Below, piece by piece: positions 15,224-24,538 of a stretch of DNA of 64,000 nucleotides; the first letter of the stretch is position 1, and the number at the start of each line of letters is the position of its first letter. The notes beneath the pieces were generated by a model. The model did no database searches. It was not told where the DNA came from and saw only the letters and a program-made list of their open reading frames with translations. This stretch comes from Aureibaculum algae (GTDB taxonomy: Bacteria > Bacteroidota > Bacteroidia > Flavobacteriales > Flavobacteriaceae): assembly GCF_006065315.1 (NCBI RefSeq), contig NZ_CP040749.1, positions 1,874,501 to 1,938,500 on the forward strand, given 5' to 3'. The translations under genes were made by a program, and so were the position numbers.

Positions 15224-17734
15224 TTATATTTTAATTTTTTTTAACCGTAAGGCATTGGCAATGACAGAAACAGAGCTAAAGCTCATTGCTAAAGCAGCTA
15301 TCATTGGAGATAGTAAAATTCCGAAAAATGGAAATAGTACACCCGCAGCAATTGGTATACCTATTGTATTATAGATAAGTGCGAAAAACAGATTTTGCTT
15401 TATGTTTTGCATTACCGCATGACTTAAATTTCTTGCTTTAACAATTCCGTGCAAATCACCTTTAACCAAGGTTATCATTGCACTTTCAATAGCCACATCT
15501 GTACCAGTGCCCATGGCAATACCAACATCACTTTTTGCCAAAGCTGGTGCATCATTAATACCATCACCCGCCATTGCAACTATCTTACCTTCTTTTTGTA
15601 ATTGTTCTACCACGTTGAGTTTGTCTTCAGGCAACATACTTGCTTTAAAATCAGTAAGTTTAAGTGTTGTTGCTACAGCTTGTGCTGTATTGTGATTGTC
15701 GCCTGTAAGCATAATTACGGCAATACCTCTTTCTTGAAGGGCTGCAATAGCCTTAGCACTTGTTTTTTTGATTTTATCGCTTATGACAATGTAACCAACA
15801 ACTGAATTGCCTATCGATAAATAAGAAACTGTTTTCCCCTGCTTTTGATAAGTTTCAGCTTTTGACTTCATTTGAGATGTTATGTCAGCATGGGCATACT
15901 CCATCATTTTAGGATTACCGAGTGCTACTTTTTTACTATTAATAGTAGCTTCAACACCTTTACCCGTAACTGCACTAAATTCTTCCGATTTTAGTCCCGA
16001 TGCTTCGGGATCGACATTTTGCTCTTTTCCATATTTTACTGTTGCTTCTGCCAATGGATGTTCGCTATTTTTGTTTAACGATACTATAAATTGTAGAATC
16101 TCCTTTTCGCTAAAATTAGTATCAAAAGTACCCACAATTTCAACTGTTGGTTTTCCTTCTGTAATTGTTCCTGTTTTATCAATGATTAAAGTATCTACTT
16201 CATCAAGTCTTTCAAGAGCTTCAGCATTTTTTATCAATACGCCATTTTGAGCTCCTTTACCCACACCAACCATTACAGACATTGGAGTTGCCAATCCTAA
16301 GGCACAGGGACACGCAATTATCAATACGGCAATAGCATTAACAAAAGCATAAACATAAACAGGTTCTGGTCCCCAAATAGCCCAGACAGTAAAAGTTAAT
16401 AAAGAAATTGCAACTACAACTGGAACAAAATATCCGGATACCTTATCTGCCAATTTTTGAATTGGAGCACGACTTCTACTGGCATCATTAACCATTTGAA
16501 TAATTTGAGATAGTAAAGTATCGCTTCCTATTCTTTCGGCTTTCATTAAAAAGGATTGGTTACCGTTAATTGTTCCACCGTTTACTTTATCACCTTCTGA
16601 TTTATTTACAGGAATAGGCTCGCCAGAAATCATTGACTCGTCAATAGTAGTATTTCCTTCGGTTATTACACCGTCGACAGGAATTTTATCTCCTGGTTTT
16701 ACTTTTAAAATATCGCTCAATTTGATGTTGTCGATGCTTACTTCAACTTCTTCACCATCAACTATTTTTAATGCTTTGTTAGGTGCTAATTTTAGTAGCT
16801 CTTTTACGGCTGTATTTGTTTTACTGTGAGCTCTGGCTTCTAAAAGCTGACCCAACAATACGAGGGTTAATATAACCGTTGAAGCTTCAAAATACACATG
16901 TACCGCACCAGATTCTGTTTTGAATTGACTTGGAAAAACGTCTGGATAAAACATTCCGAAGACACTAAATAACCACGCAACACCTGCACCAATACCAATA
17001 AGGGTAAACATATTGAGGTTCCACGTTTTTATACTTTTATAAGCACGTTCAAAAAACATCCAAGTGGCATAAAACACAACTGGTATCGATAATACAAATT
17101 GAAACCAATTCCAATATTTTTGTTCCATTATATCATATAATGGATTGTTCGCAAGCATTTCACTCATTGCAATTAGAAATATTGGCAATGTGAATACAAC
17201 AGCAATTTTAAACTTTTTTAATAATTTATAATACGTCTTTTCTTCTGCGGATAGGTCTGGTTGCATTGGGACTAGGTCCATGCCACAAATAGGACATGAG
17301 CCAGCTTCATCTTTTACAATTTCTGGATGCATTGGGCAGGTCCATTGCTCGGCAGTTGTGGCTGATAAATTTTGTTCTTCAACCAAATCCATTCCACATA
17401 CAGGGCAATCGCCCGGTTTGTCATATGTTTTATCGCCTTCGCAGTGCATTGGGCAATAAAATGTTCCAGTACCTTTTCCTTTTGGTTGTATTTCTTTTTC
17501 TTCTTTCGGATGATGTTGTTCTCCTAACATATGGATGCTATAATTACCTCCATCATTTTTTAAAGCATCTTGAAATTTTTCAATCGGAATATGCGATTCC
17601 ATTTCAATTGTTGCTTCTGCCTTTTCTAAATTAACGGTAGCCATTGAAACCCCTTCAATTTGTGATAATGTTTCTTCAACATGACTGCGACAACCATTGC
17701 AAGTCATTCCGTGTATATGATAAGTGTGTTTCAT
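15224..17734 (-). CDS. copA: Copper-translocating P1B-type ATPase
   Basis: Cu+ export ATPase of the inner membrane, 836 residues. Domains: HMA with MTCNGCRSH (9-17), then two heavy-metal-binding modules (FYCPMHCEGD...CPVCGMDL, about 92-118, and WTCPMHPEIV...CPICGMDL, about 131-154), membrane helices, the actuator motif SGEPIPV (370-376), the transmembrane CPC metal site (475-477), the phosphorylation motif DKTGT (Asp519), a P1B-type HP pair (SEHPLAEA) and the GDGINDAPALAKSDVGIAMG hinge. CPC plus the HMA CxxC indicate monovalent copper. It is transcribed leftward ahead of the CusB-like adaptor, downstream of the AraC-HMA regulator. Confidence 0.93.
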   Translation of the reverse strand: MKHTYHIHGMTCNGCRSHVEETLSQIEGVSMATVNLEKAEATIEMESHIPIEKFQDALKNDGGNYSIHMLGEQHHPKEEKEIQPKGKGTGTFYCPMHCEGDKTYDKPGDCPVCGMDLVEEQNLSATTAEQWTCPMHPEIVKDEAGSCPICGMDLVPMQPDLSAEEKTYYKLLKKFKIAVVFTLPIFLIAMSEMLANNPLYDIMEQKYWNWFQFVLSIPVVFYATWMFFERAYKSIKTWNLNMFTLIGIGAGVAWLFSVFGMFYPDVFPSQFKTESGAVHVYFEASTVILTLVLLGQLLEARAHSKTNTAVKELLKLAPNKALKIVDGEEVEVSIDNIKLSDILKVKPGDKIPVDGVITEGNTTIDESMISGEPIPVNKSEGDKVNGGTINGNQSFLMKAERIGSDTLLSQIIQMVNDASRSRAPIQKLADKVSGYFVPVVVAISLLTFTVWAIWGPEPVYVYAFVNAIAVLIIACPCALGLATPMSVMVGVGKGAQNGVLIKNAEALERLDEVDTLIIDKTGTITEGKPTVEIVGTFDTNFSEKEILQFIVSLNKNSEHPLAEATVKYGKEQNVDPEASGLKSEEFSAVTGKGVEATINSKKVALGNPKMMEYAHADITSQMKSKAETYQKQGKTVSYLSIGNSVVGYIVISDKIKKTSAKAIAALQERGIAVIMLTGDNHNTAQAVATTLKLTDFKASMLPEDKLNVVEQLQKEGKIVAMAGDGINDAPALAKSDVGIAMGTGTDVAIESAMITLVKGDLHGIVKARNLSHAVMQNIKQNLFFALIYNTIGIPIAAGVLFPFFGILLSPMIAALAMSFSSVSVIANALRLKKIKI

Positions 17735-17760
17735 TTTATATGTTCTTTATAATGACACAA

Positions 17761-17768
17761 CAAATGTA
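17761..17768 (-). promoter_or_regulatory. Candidate -7 box for copA-cusB
   Basis: Reverse-strand TACATTTG lies 27 bp before the copA ATG, matching TAnnTTTG. No TTG is properly spaced upstream, so an activator (perhaps the adjacent HMA-AraC protein) may be needed. Confidence 0.4.
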
Positions 17769-17810
17769 TCTTTGTTTTGAAAAATAAGTTTTTCTAATTC
17801 CGGTAATATT

Positions 17811-18368
17811 TTATACAATTCGGTCTAATTCTTTCCGATCCCAATTTTGTAATTTTCGATATTCAGACATGGACATTCCTGTGACGGTTTTAAACTGTTT
17901 CGCTAAATGACTACTATTATTATAATTAAGATTATATGCTATTTCAGAAAAATTTAATTGATTCAATTGAATATATTCTTTTACTTTTTCAATTTTTAAA
18001 TTAATAATATATTTCTCGAGTGTAATGCCTTCTGATTTACTAAAAATCTTACTTATGGTCGCATCATTTTTGCCTATCTCTTTTGTTATTTTTGAAAAAA
18101 TATCAACCACATTATTTTCTGAAATACATTGAATTACCAACACTTTAATATTTTCAATCAACACTACCAATTCATCTTCAATAAGTTCAAAACCTAAATT
18201 CTTTAGTCCATTTTTAATAGTTTTATAATGGTCTTTTATATCTTGTTTTACTACCACTTTCCCTAATTCTATGGATTCAATTTCTAGCCCAATACTTTCT
18301 AACAATTCTAAAATAGTTGATTTGCACCTCGCACAAACCATATTTTTTATTAATAATGTGTGTGCCAT
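17811..18368 (-). CDS. HMA-AraC fusion transcriptional regulator
   Basis: Small (185 residues) AraC-family regulator whose N-terminus is a heavy-metal-associated-like domain (HTLLIKNMVCARCKSTILELLESIG, CxxC at 12-15) and whose C-terminus (about 105-180) is the AraC double HTH: EGITLEKYIINLKIEKVKEYIQ, SEIAYNLNYNNSSHLAKQFKTVTGMSMSEYRKLQ. The fusion implies direct copper sensing through the CxxC. It starts 1 bp after the TolC-like stop, as the last gene of the cusA-tolC-regulator operon, and lies 76 bp before copA. This fits a role as local regulator of both halves of the module (inferred). Confidence 0.85.
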   Translation of the reverse strand: MAHTLLIKNMVCARCKSTILELLESIGLEIESIELGKVVVKQDIKDHYKTIKNGLKNLGFELIEDELVVLIENIKVLVIQCISENNVVDIFSKITKEIGKNDATISKIFSKSEGITLEKYIINLKIEKVKEYIQLNQLNFSEIAYNLNYNNSSHLAKQFKTVTGMSMSEYRKLQNWDRKELDRIV

Positions 18369-18369
18369 T

Positions 18370-19611
18370 TTATTGAATTAAATAATTAATAATTGTTGTT
18401 TGAATATAGTAAGATTTCACAGATTCAATTTGATTCGTTTGAAACTTCAATTGTAATTCTTGAATGTCTAAAACATCCTTAAAATCTATGGTTCCAGTTT
18501 CATAGCTTTTGATTAAAATTTCTTCAGCATCATTAGCTTGTTTCAAGTTCTTCGTTTGTGTTTTAAAACTGATTTTTGCAGAGACTCTATTTTTCACAGC
18601 TTTATCTAAAACAGTTTCCAACTTATTCAAACGCTCTTGTTTCTGTGCGGTTATCTCTTGTTGTTGCAACTCGTTCTGTTTCGTCTGTGATTTGTACTTC
18701 TTATTAAAAATTGGAATTGATAGTGATACCATCGGCATAATGATATCTTTTCCATTATCACTAAAACTCATATTAGGTCGTTTATCAATACTAACATAGT
18801 CCAATCCAAAACCAATCATTGGATTGCTTTCCTTTTGATTTAACAACTCCGCCTTTTCAACAGATTGATAGATTTTGTCATATTTAATCAATTCAGGATG
18901 TAGAGAAAAATTTTCTACATTAATTAATGTATCTTCAGAAGGAATAGTCAATTCATTCATAACATTAACTTCTGTAGATTTATCTCTGTTTAAAAGTTTA
19001 TTGAGTGCTGTTTGTTCCGCTAAATATTGCTGTTCTAGCACTTCTTTTACTTGTTCTAATTCATTTTGACGCATTTGTAACCGCAATACATCTACAACTG
19101 AAGCGTTGCCAACTTCAACTGACGTCAATGCCAATGTTTCATAAGTTTCTAGTAATTCGATATTATGCATCAACACCTTTTGCTTTGCTAAATTAGCAAA
19201 CAAATTGTAGTAGGATTGTGAAACAGAGGCGAGTAATTTTCTTTTAGCAATAACAATATCCTCATATTTAGTATCGGCTAAAGAGCTTACATAATTTTCT
19301 CTTGCGGTTATAGAACCAAACCAAGGCATCATTTGTTTTGCGGACACTTTGAAGCGTTGAGCTCCTGTTCTTGTCTCTGGTTCACTGACAAAGTACCCAA
19401 CTCCTAATTCAGTATTTGGAACTGCGTTTACTTCATTTACTTTTTCAGAAGCAATGCTGTATTGCAATTCGAATTTTTGAATTTCTGGACTGTTTTTCAA
19501 TGCTTCTTCAATGAGTATTTCCAATTGTTGTGCGTTAGCTTGGAGCACAAAGAGCAAAGTAAAGATCACAAAGATTGTGCTTTTATGGATATTTTTATTA
19601 AATGAAATCAT
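18370..19611 (-). CDS. TolC-family outer-membrane efflux channel
   Basis: Outer-membrane factor of the copper RND system. I take ATG 19611, which overlaps the cusA stop in an ATGA arrangement and begins with a signal peptide (ISFNKNIHKSTIFVIFTLLFVL, then QANAQ); a longer reading from 19680 would add a charged stretch before it. The mature protein has long coiled-coil helices typical of OEP proteins, with repeated motifs such as LEILIEEALKNSPEIQKFELQ (first half) and KAELLNQKESNPMIGFGLDYV (second half), and ends in SYYIQTTIINYLIQ. It partners the CusA-like pump upstream. Confidence 0.86.
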   Translation of the reverse strand: MISFNKNIHKSTIFVIFTLLFVLQANAQQLEILIEEALKNSPEIQKFELQYSIASEKVNEVNAVPNTELGVGYFVSEPETRTGAQRFKVSAKQMMPWFGSITARENYVSSLADTKYEDIVIAKRKLLASVSQSYYNLFANLAKQKVLMHNIELLETYETLALTSVEVGNASVVDVLRLQMRQNELEQVKEVLEQQYLAEQTALNKLLNRDKSTEVNVMNELTIPSEDTLINVENFSLHPELIKYDKIYQSVEKAELLNQKESNPMIGFGLDYVSIDKRPNMSFSDNGKDIIMPMVSLSIPIFNKKYKSQTKQNELQQQEITAQKQERLNKLETVLDKAVKNRVSAKISFKTQTKNLKQANDAEEILIKSYETGTIDFKDVLDIQELQLKFQTNQIESVKSYYIQTTIINYLIQ

Positions 19612-22600
19612 AATTCGAGTGTTTTGGGTTTGTTTTCTATATTCTTTTCTCTTTTTTCTAATGAAAATTCTTGTTTCCAACTATATAGAACTGGAACAAC
19701 AAATAATGTGATTAAAGCTATGAGCATCCCTCCAAAACTTGGAATTGCCATAGGAATCATAATATCACTCCCACGCCCTGTTGACGTTAAAACGGGCAAC
19801 AATGCCAATATGGTGGTTGCTGTGGTCATCAAACAAGGACGGATTCGTTTTTCTCCAGCTTCAACTACTGATGCTCTTATTTCTTTTTTGGTTTCGGGCG
19901 TATTTCTGTCAAAAGTTTGGGTTAAGTATGTTGCCATAACCACACCATCATCAGTTGCTATTCCGAAAAGTGCAATAAAACCAACCCAAACAGCAACACT
20001 TAAATTAATGGTGTGCATTTGAAATAGGTCTCGTAAATTTTCTCCGAAAAAATTGAAGTTTAAAAACCAATCTTGTCCATACAGCCAAATCATTACAAAA
20101 CCACCTGCAAATGCTACGGCAATTCCTGTAAAGACCATTAAAGATGTGGCTACCGAACGGAATTGGAAATATAAAATCAAGAAAATAATTAGTAGTGCTA
20201 GTGGTACTACTACCGATAAGGTTTTCTCTGCTCGCAATTGATTTTCATATGTTCCTGTAAATTGATAATTAATACCTTTAGGTACAATCAATTCTCCTGA
20301 ATCGATTTTTTGCTGAATTAATGCTTGAGCATTTTCAACCACATTTACTTCTGCAAAACCATCTAACTTGTCGAACAAAACATAGCCCACTAAAAAAGTA
20401 TCTTCACTTTTGATGACTTGTGGACCTTGTTCGTAACGAATACTTGCCAGCTCACTCAAAGGAACGGGACTCCCTTTTTCTATAGGAATGTAAATCTGTT
20501 TTAAATCATTTGGGTTTTCTCTAAGTTCTCTTGGATAGCGAACACGAACACCATAACGTTCGCGACCTTCAACGGTTTGCGTTAATATCATTCCACCTAT
20601 AGCTACTTTGAGTATCTTTTGGACTTCTTCAATCGTAACTCCATAACGTGCCAGTTTATCTCTGTCTATATCAATTAGCAAGTAGGGTTTTCCTACAATT
20701 CTATCTGCAAAAACAGCTTCGGTTTTAACACCTTCAGCTTGTTTCAGAATATTTTCCAATTGAACACCAAAAGCTTCTATTTCTTTTAAATCCTGTCCTT
20801 TTACTTTAATTCCCATTGGTGCACGCATTCCAGTTTGGAGCATTACCAATCGAGTTTCAATGGGTTGTAATTTAGGTGCAGAAGTTACTCCAGGTAACTT
20901 AGTAACTTTTACGATTTCTGTCCATATATCATCTGGGGAATTTATTTCTGGTCTCCAGTTTCTGAAAAACTCTCCATCATCATCAGGAATTAGGTCTTTC
21001 GATGATACATTAGTCGTGATCAAAACCTTTTTACCATTCTTTAGAGCTTTTTCGACTACTATAGAGCCCACTGCCTTATTAGGATTTTCAACCAAACTTT
21101 CATCCGTTCTAACAAAAAATCCTTCATCGTTTATTTTGTAACGTTGGCGTTTTCCTTTTTCATTCAATATATATTCTGGTTTATATTGAATGATATTTTC
21201 ATACATAGACAATGGTGCTGGGTCTAATGCCGATTCTGTTCTACCTGATTTTCCTACAACGGTTTTGATTTCGGGAATACTGGCAACTGCCATATCCAAC
21301 TGCTGTAGAACTCTTTTATTTTCTTCCACTCCTGCGTGAGGCATAGATGTTGGCATTAAAAGGAATGAGCCTTCGTTTAATGAGGGCATAAATTCCTTTC
21401 CAGTATTTTGCATAATAAAAAATCCGCTAATAATAATGAGCGTTGGAATAGATAGAAACAGTATTTTATTGGCTAATGCCCATCTTAAAATTCTAGTGTA
21501 ATAGCGTCTGAATAAGGTAAAAACACCTAATAGCACAAAGCAGATCAATCCAACAAATATAAGATTTGAAAAGATACTTCTATCCACGCCTAAAGGCCGC
21601 CAATATGCTGCTAAAAGAATTACGATTGCAAAAACTGATATACCAATATTTATGAAATTGGCTCGTTTTTCTGTCAATTTACCTTGTAATTTTAATAGCG
21701 TAGTAATGCCAAATGCTATTAAGATAATTCCTAACCAATAACCAAAGACCATTGCAACGATTCCAAGTGTAATTAAAAGACCGTTGATTACATAAATTAA
21801 TGTCTTTTTAATAGGCTTCTTTCTAAACAAATAAGCTGCGAATGGTGGAATTAAGAACAACGCAACAATAATGGATGCTGTTAATGCAAATGTTTTTGTA
21901 AAGGCCAATGGTCTGAACAATTTACCTTCTGCCCCAATCATTGTAAAGACTGGAATAAAGCTAATAATGGTCGTCATTACTGCAGTTACTATAGCACCAG
22001 AGACTTCTGCTGTAGCATTATAAACGACGGTATTTATGGGTAATTTTCCATCATCTTCATCCAAATGCCTAAGAATATTTTCGGATAGAATGACACCTAC
22101 ATCTACCATGGTACCAATAGCTATCGCTATACCTGATAATGCAACAATGTTAGCATCAACCCCAAAGAATTTCATTGCTACAAAAACCATTAAAACGGCG
22201 ACTGGCAACAATCCTGATATTAGAATGGAAGCACGAAGATTGAAAACCATAATAATGATGACCAAAATGGTTATTAGTATTTCTAAAGTAAGAGCTTCGT
22301 TAAGTGTTCCCAACGTTTCTTGTATAAGTTCCGTTCTGTCATAAAAAGGAACAATAGTTACTTGTGAGGTTCTGCCGTCTGCCAATACTTTTGAGGGTAA
22401 TCCTGCACTTAATTCATTTATTTTCGCCTTTACATTAGTAATGACTTCCATAGGGTTGGCCCCATAACGGGCAACTACAACAGCCCCCACAACTTCTGCA
22501 CCTTCTTTATCCAAAATTCCTCTGCGAGTTGCTGGGCCTAAGGAAACGTTGCCAATGTCCTTAATTTTGATTGATGTGTAATCTTCGGAGGTAACTACGG

Positions 22601-23390
22601 CATTTTCTATGTCGGCAATTGACTTGACGTAACCTAAGCCACGTACCAAGTATTCAGCTTTATTTATTTCTAATGTTTGTGCACCAATATCTTTATTACT
22701 TTCTTTAACCGCCTTTACTACTTGGTTCAGTCCAATATCATACTGACGCATCAATTCAGGATTAACGTCTATTTGATATTCCTGAACATAGCCACCAATG
22801 GAGGCTACTTCTGAAACGCCACTTGCAGATGATAGAGCATATTTCACATAGTAGTCTTGAATGCTTCGTAACTCGTGTAAATCCCATCCGCCAGTTACGT
22901 TACCTTTTTGATCACGACCTTCCAACGTGTACCAAAATATTTGCCCTAGACCTGTCGCATCTGGTCCTAAAGCAGGATTTACGCCTTCTGGAAGTAAACC
23001 ACTTGGTAAGGAGTTTAATTTTTCAAGAATACGACTTCGACTCCAATAGAATTCTATATCTTCTTCAAAAATAATATAGATGCTTGAAAATCCAAACATA
23101 GAGGAGCTACGAATAGTTTTTACACCAGGAATTCCTAGAAGTGATGAGGTTAATGGATACGTGATTTGGTCTTCTATATCTTGAGGAGAACGACCATCCC
23201 ATTTCGTAAACACAATTTGCTGGTTTTCTCCAATATCTGGTATAGCATCAACAGCTACGGGATTACTTGGTAAAAAACCAGTATCCCAATTAAAAGGAGC
23301 ATTGACAGTACCCCATCCTACAAAAAGAACGAGCATTAATACTGCAACAAGTTTGTTTTCTATTAAAAATTTTATGCTTTTATTTAGCAT
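19608..23390 (-). CDS. CusA/CzcA-family heavy-metal RND efflux pump
   Basis: Inner-membrane proton-driven heavy-metal RND transporter, 1260 residues. It opens with LIENKLVAVLMLVLFVGWG (TM1) and carries the HME-RND signatures NPVAVDAIPDIGENQQIVFTKW, QDIEDQITYPL, GLGQIFWYTLEG, the TM4 charged residues in GIAIAIGTMVDVGVILSENI, and ATDDGVVMATYL near TM10. It is about 200 residues longer than E. coli CusA because of extra hydrophobic segments around 520-620, as seen in flavobacterial homologues. It overlaps the TolC-like gene by 4 bp and heads the operon. Copper is the likely substrate given neighbouring copA. Confidence 0.92.
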   Translation of the reverse strand: MLNKSIKFLIENKLVAVLMLVLFVGWGTVNAPFNWDTGFLPSNPVAVDAIPDIGENQQIVFTKWDGRSPQDIEDQITYPLTSSLLGIPGVKTIRSSSMFGFSSIYIIFEEDIEFYWSRSRILEKLNSLPSGLLPEGVNPALGPDATGLGQIFWYTLEGRDQKGNVTGGWDLHELRSIQDYYVKYALSSASGVSEVASIGGYVQEYQIDVNPELMRQYDIGLNQVVKAVKESNKDIGAQTLEINKAEYLVRGLGYVKSIADIENAVVTSEDYTSIKIKDIGNVSLGPATRRGILDKEGAEVVGAVVVARYGANPMEVITNVKAKINELSAGLPSKVLADGRTSQVTIVPFYDRTELIQETLGTLNEALTLEILITILVIIIMVFNLRASILISGLLPVAVLMVFVAMKFFGVDANIVALSGIAIAIGTMVDVGVILSENILRHLDEDDGKLPINTVVYNATAEVSGAIVTAVMTTIISFIPVFTMIGAEGKLFRPLAFTKTFALTASIIVALFLIPPFAAYLFRKKPIKKTLIYVINGLLITLGIVAMVFGYWLGIILIAFGITTLLKLQGKLTEKRANFINIGISVFAIVILLAAYWRPLGVDRSIFSNLIFVGLICFVLLGVFTLFRRYYTRILRWALANKILFLSIPTLIIISGFFIMQNTGKEFMPSLNEGSFLLMPTSMPHAGVEENKRVLQQLDMAVASIPEIKTVVGKSGRTESALDPAPLSMYENIIQYKPEYILNEKGKRQRYKINDEGFFVRTDESLVENPNKAVGSIVVEKALKNGKKVLITTNVSSKDLIPDDDGEFFRNWRPEINSPDDIWTEIVKVTKLPGVTSAPKLQPIETRLVMLQTGMRAPMGIKVKGQDLKEIEAFGVQLENILKQAEGVKTEAVFADRIVGKPYLLIDIDRDKLARYGVTIEEVQKILKVAIGGMILTQTVEGRERYGVRVRYPRELRENPNDLKQIYIPIEKGSPVPLSELASIRYEQGPQVIKSEDTFLVGYVLFDKLDGFAEVNVVENAQALIQQKIDSGELIVPKGINYQFTGTYENQLRAEKTLSVVVPLALLIIFLILYFQFRSVATSLMVFTGIAVAFAGGFVMIWLYGQDWFLNFNFFGENLRDLFQMHTINLSVAVWVGFIALFGIATDDGVVMATYLTQTFDRNTPETKKEIRASVVEAGEKRIRPCLMTTATTILALLPVLTSTGRGSDIMIPMAIPSFGGMLIALITLFVVPVLYSWKQEFSLEKREKNIENKPKTLEL

Positions 23391-23498
23391 TGGCTTTGAT
23401 TATTAAACAATTAGACATTGGTGTTGAGAAAACACCGAATACAAAGAATTATCCTAATGAAAAACATCCATTGGATAAAAAAGTCTATTGTTTAAAAA

Positions 23499-23912
23499 TC
23501 AAATTATATACGTCTCGTCAAGCTTGTAGATTTGCCTGAAAACGAGTGGAGGAGCGTAATCTCTATATGATGTTACATTTTTTTCTAAACCTTCAAAACG
23601 ATCGATATAAGAATATATAAATGATGCGACAAATAACTGTTGGTTTGAAGTAAGTTTGTCAAAAGAAATTTTTAATTCAGCTTGACCGTTAATGCTTATT
23701 TGTTCATCAGTACAGCAATCTTTAATTGTAATATTACAATCTTTAGTAGAAGTTTTTTCCATTTCCATTCCACATGTATCTACCTTATGAAAGATTGCGG
23801 TATCAACCATAGTATCTCCACAATAGTGCGTGTCAATACTAAATGATAATGTAGAGAATAAAACTACAATTGCCATTAAAAAGGATGATATTTTGAAAAA
23901 TAGTTGTTTCAT
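23499..23912 (-). CDS. HYC_CC_PP-type small secreted protein
   Basis: 137 residues with a signal peptide (about 1-26) and the pattern that names this flavobacterial family: THYCGD near 28, a later Cys pair KDCCTDE (about 66-72) and a C-terminal YAPPLVFRQIYKL. Cys/Met-containing DTCGMEMEK suggests metal binding. It lies 108 bp upstream of the CusA gene on the same strand, which supports a role in copper handling in the periplasm. Function of the family is not established. Confidence 0.75.
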   Translation of the reverse strand: MKQLFFKISSFLMAIVVLFSTLSFSIDTHYCGDTMVDTAIFHKVDTCGMEMEKTSTKDCNITIKDCCTDEQISINGQAELKISFDKLTSNQQLFVASFIYSYIDRFEGLEKNVTSYRDYAPPLVFRQIYKLDETYII

Positions 23913-24538
23913 CAGAACTGCAAAGATATAATAACTAGGGTAGTAGTAGTTAAATGTTTTGTTAAAAAAATGATTATTCTAATCAATCAACGCTTTGCGA
24001 GAAACTAAGTATGATTTAGATTGTGTTGGTATTTATATAATTTTTTGTACTACTAATTCATGTTTTACAAGACTATCTCTATTAATTTCCATATCATAAT
24101 TACATCGTGACTTGTATTTTATAACGTTTTAAACGTAAGTGACCTGAGGAGAGAAGTAGCACTAAAATAGTACACTTTTGGTTACTTTTTACAGGTGGCT
24201 ACTTGTTATTTAGTTTTATGAACTATCATCAAAAAAAAATATATTTCTTGAAATGAATGTTTTATTGTTTTCTAAAAACTATTATTTTAGTATTGATAAT
24301 ACTTGTGTTATCTGGTCATATTACATTTATGAAAGTCGAATTATAGATATATGCTATTGAATTAAATTCAAAACAAATGAAAATTTAGCCATTAATTCTA
24401 AACCAATCGTTAATTTTGTAATTCAGTAAACAAAATTTAAAGCAATTGATTGATGAAACGAGCATGCTAATAGTTTTTAACACCCAAGGGAATTATTTGC
24501 GAACAGCATGTGTCCGCTAAAACAATAAACATAAACAC
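23913..24538. other. Divergent intergenic region (626 bp)
   Basis: Gene-free between the copper module (leftward) and the PHP-ACT gene (rightward). It contains a TAATTTTG box (24411-24418) oriented to the PHP gene and a weak interrupted inverted repeat (AAGTAGC...GCTACTT, about 24155-24205). No ORF with coding character or recognisable RNA is seen. Confidence 0.5.
23921..23928 (-). promoter_or_regulatory. Candidate -7 box for the copper module
   Basis: Reverse-strand TATCTTTG lies 8 bp upstream of the HYC_CC_PP start, implying a very short leader. No exact TTG at -33. Confidence 0.4.

Noticed and set aside
15507-23074. Numerous forward-strand ORFs inside copA, cusA and tolC
   Set aside because: They are antisense shadows of large, well-identified reverse-strand genes.
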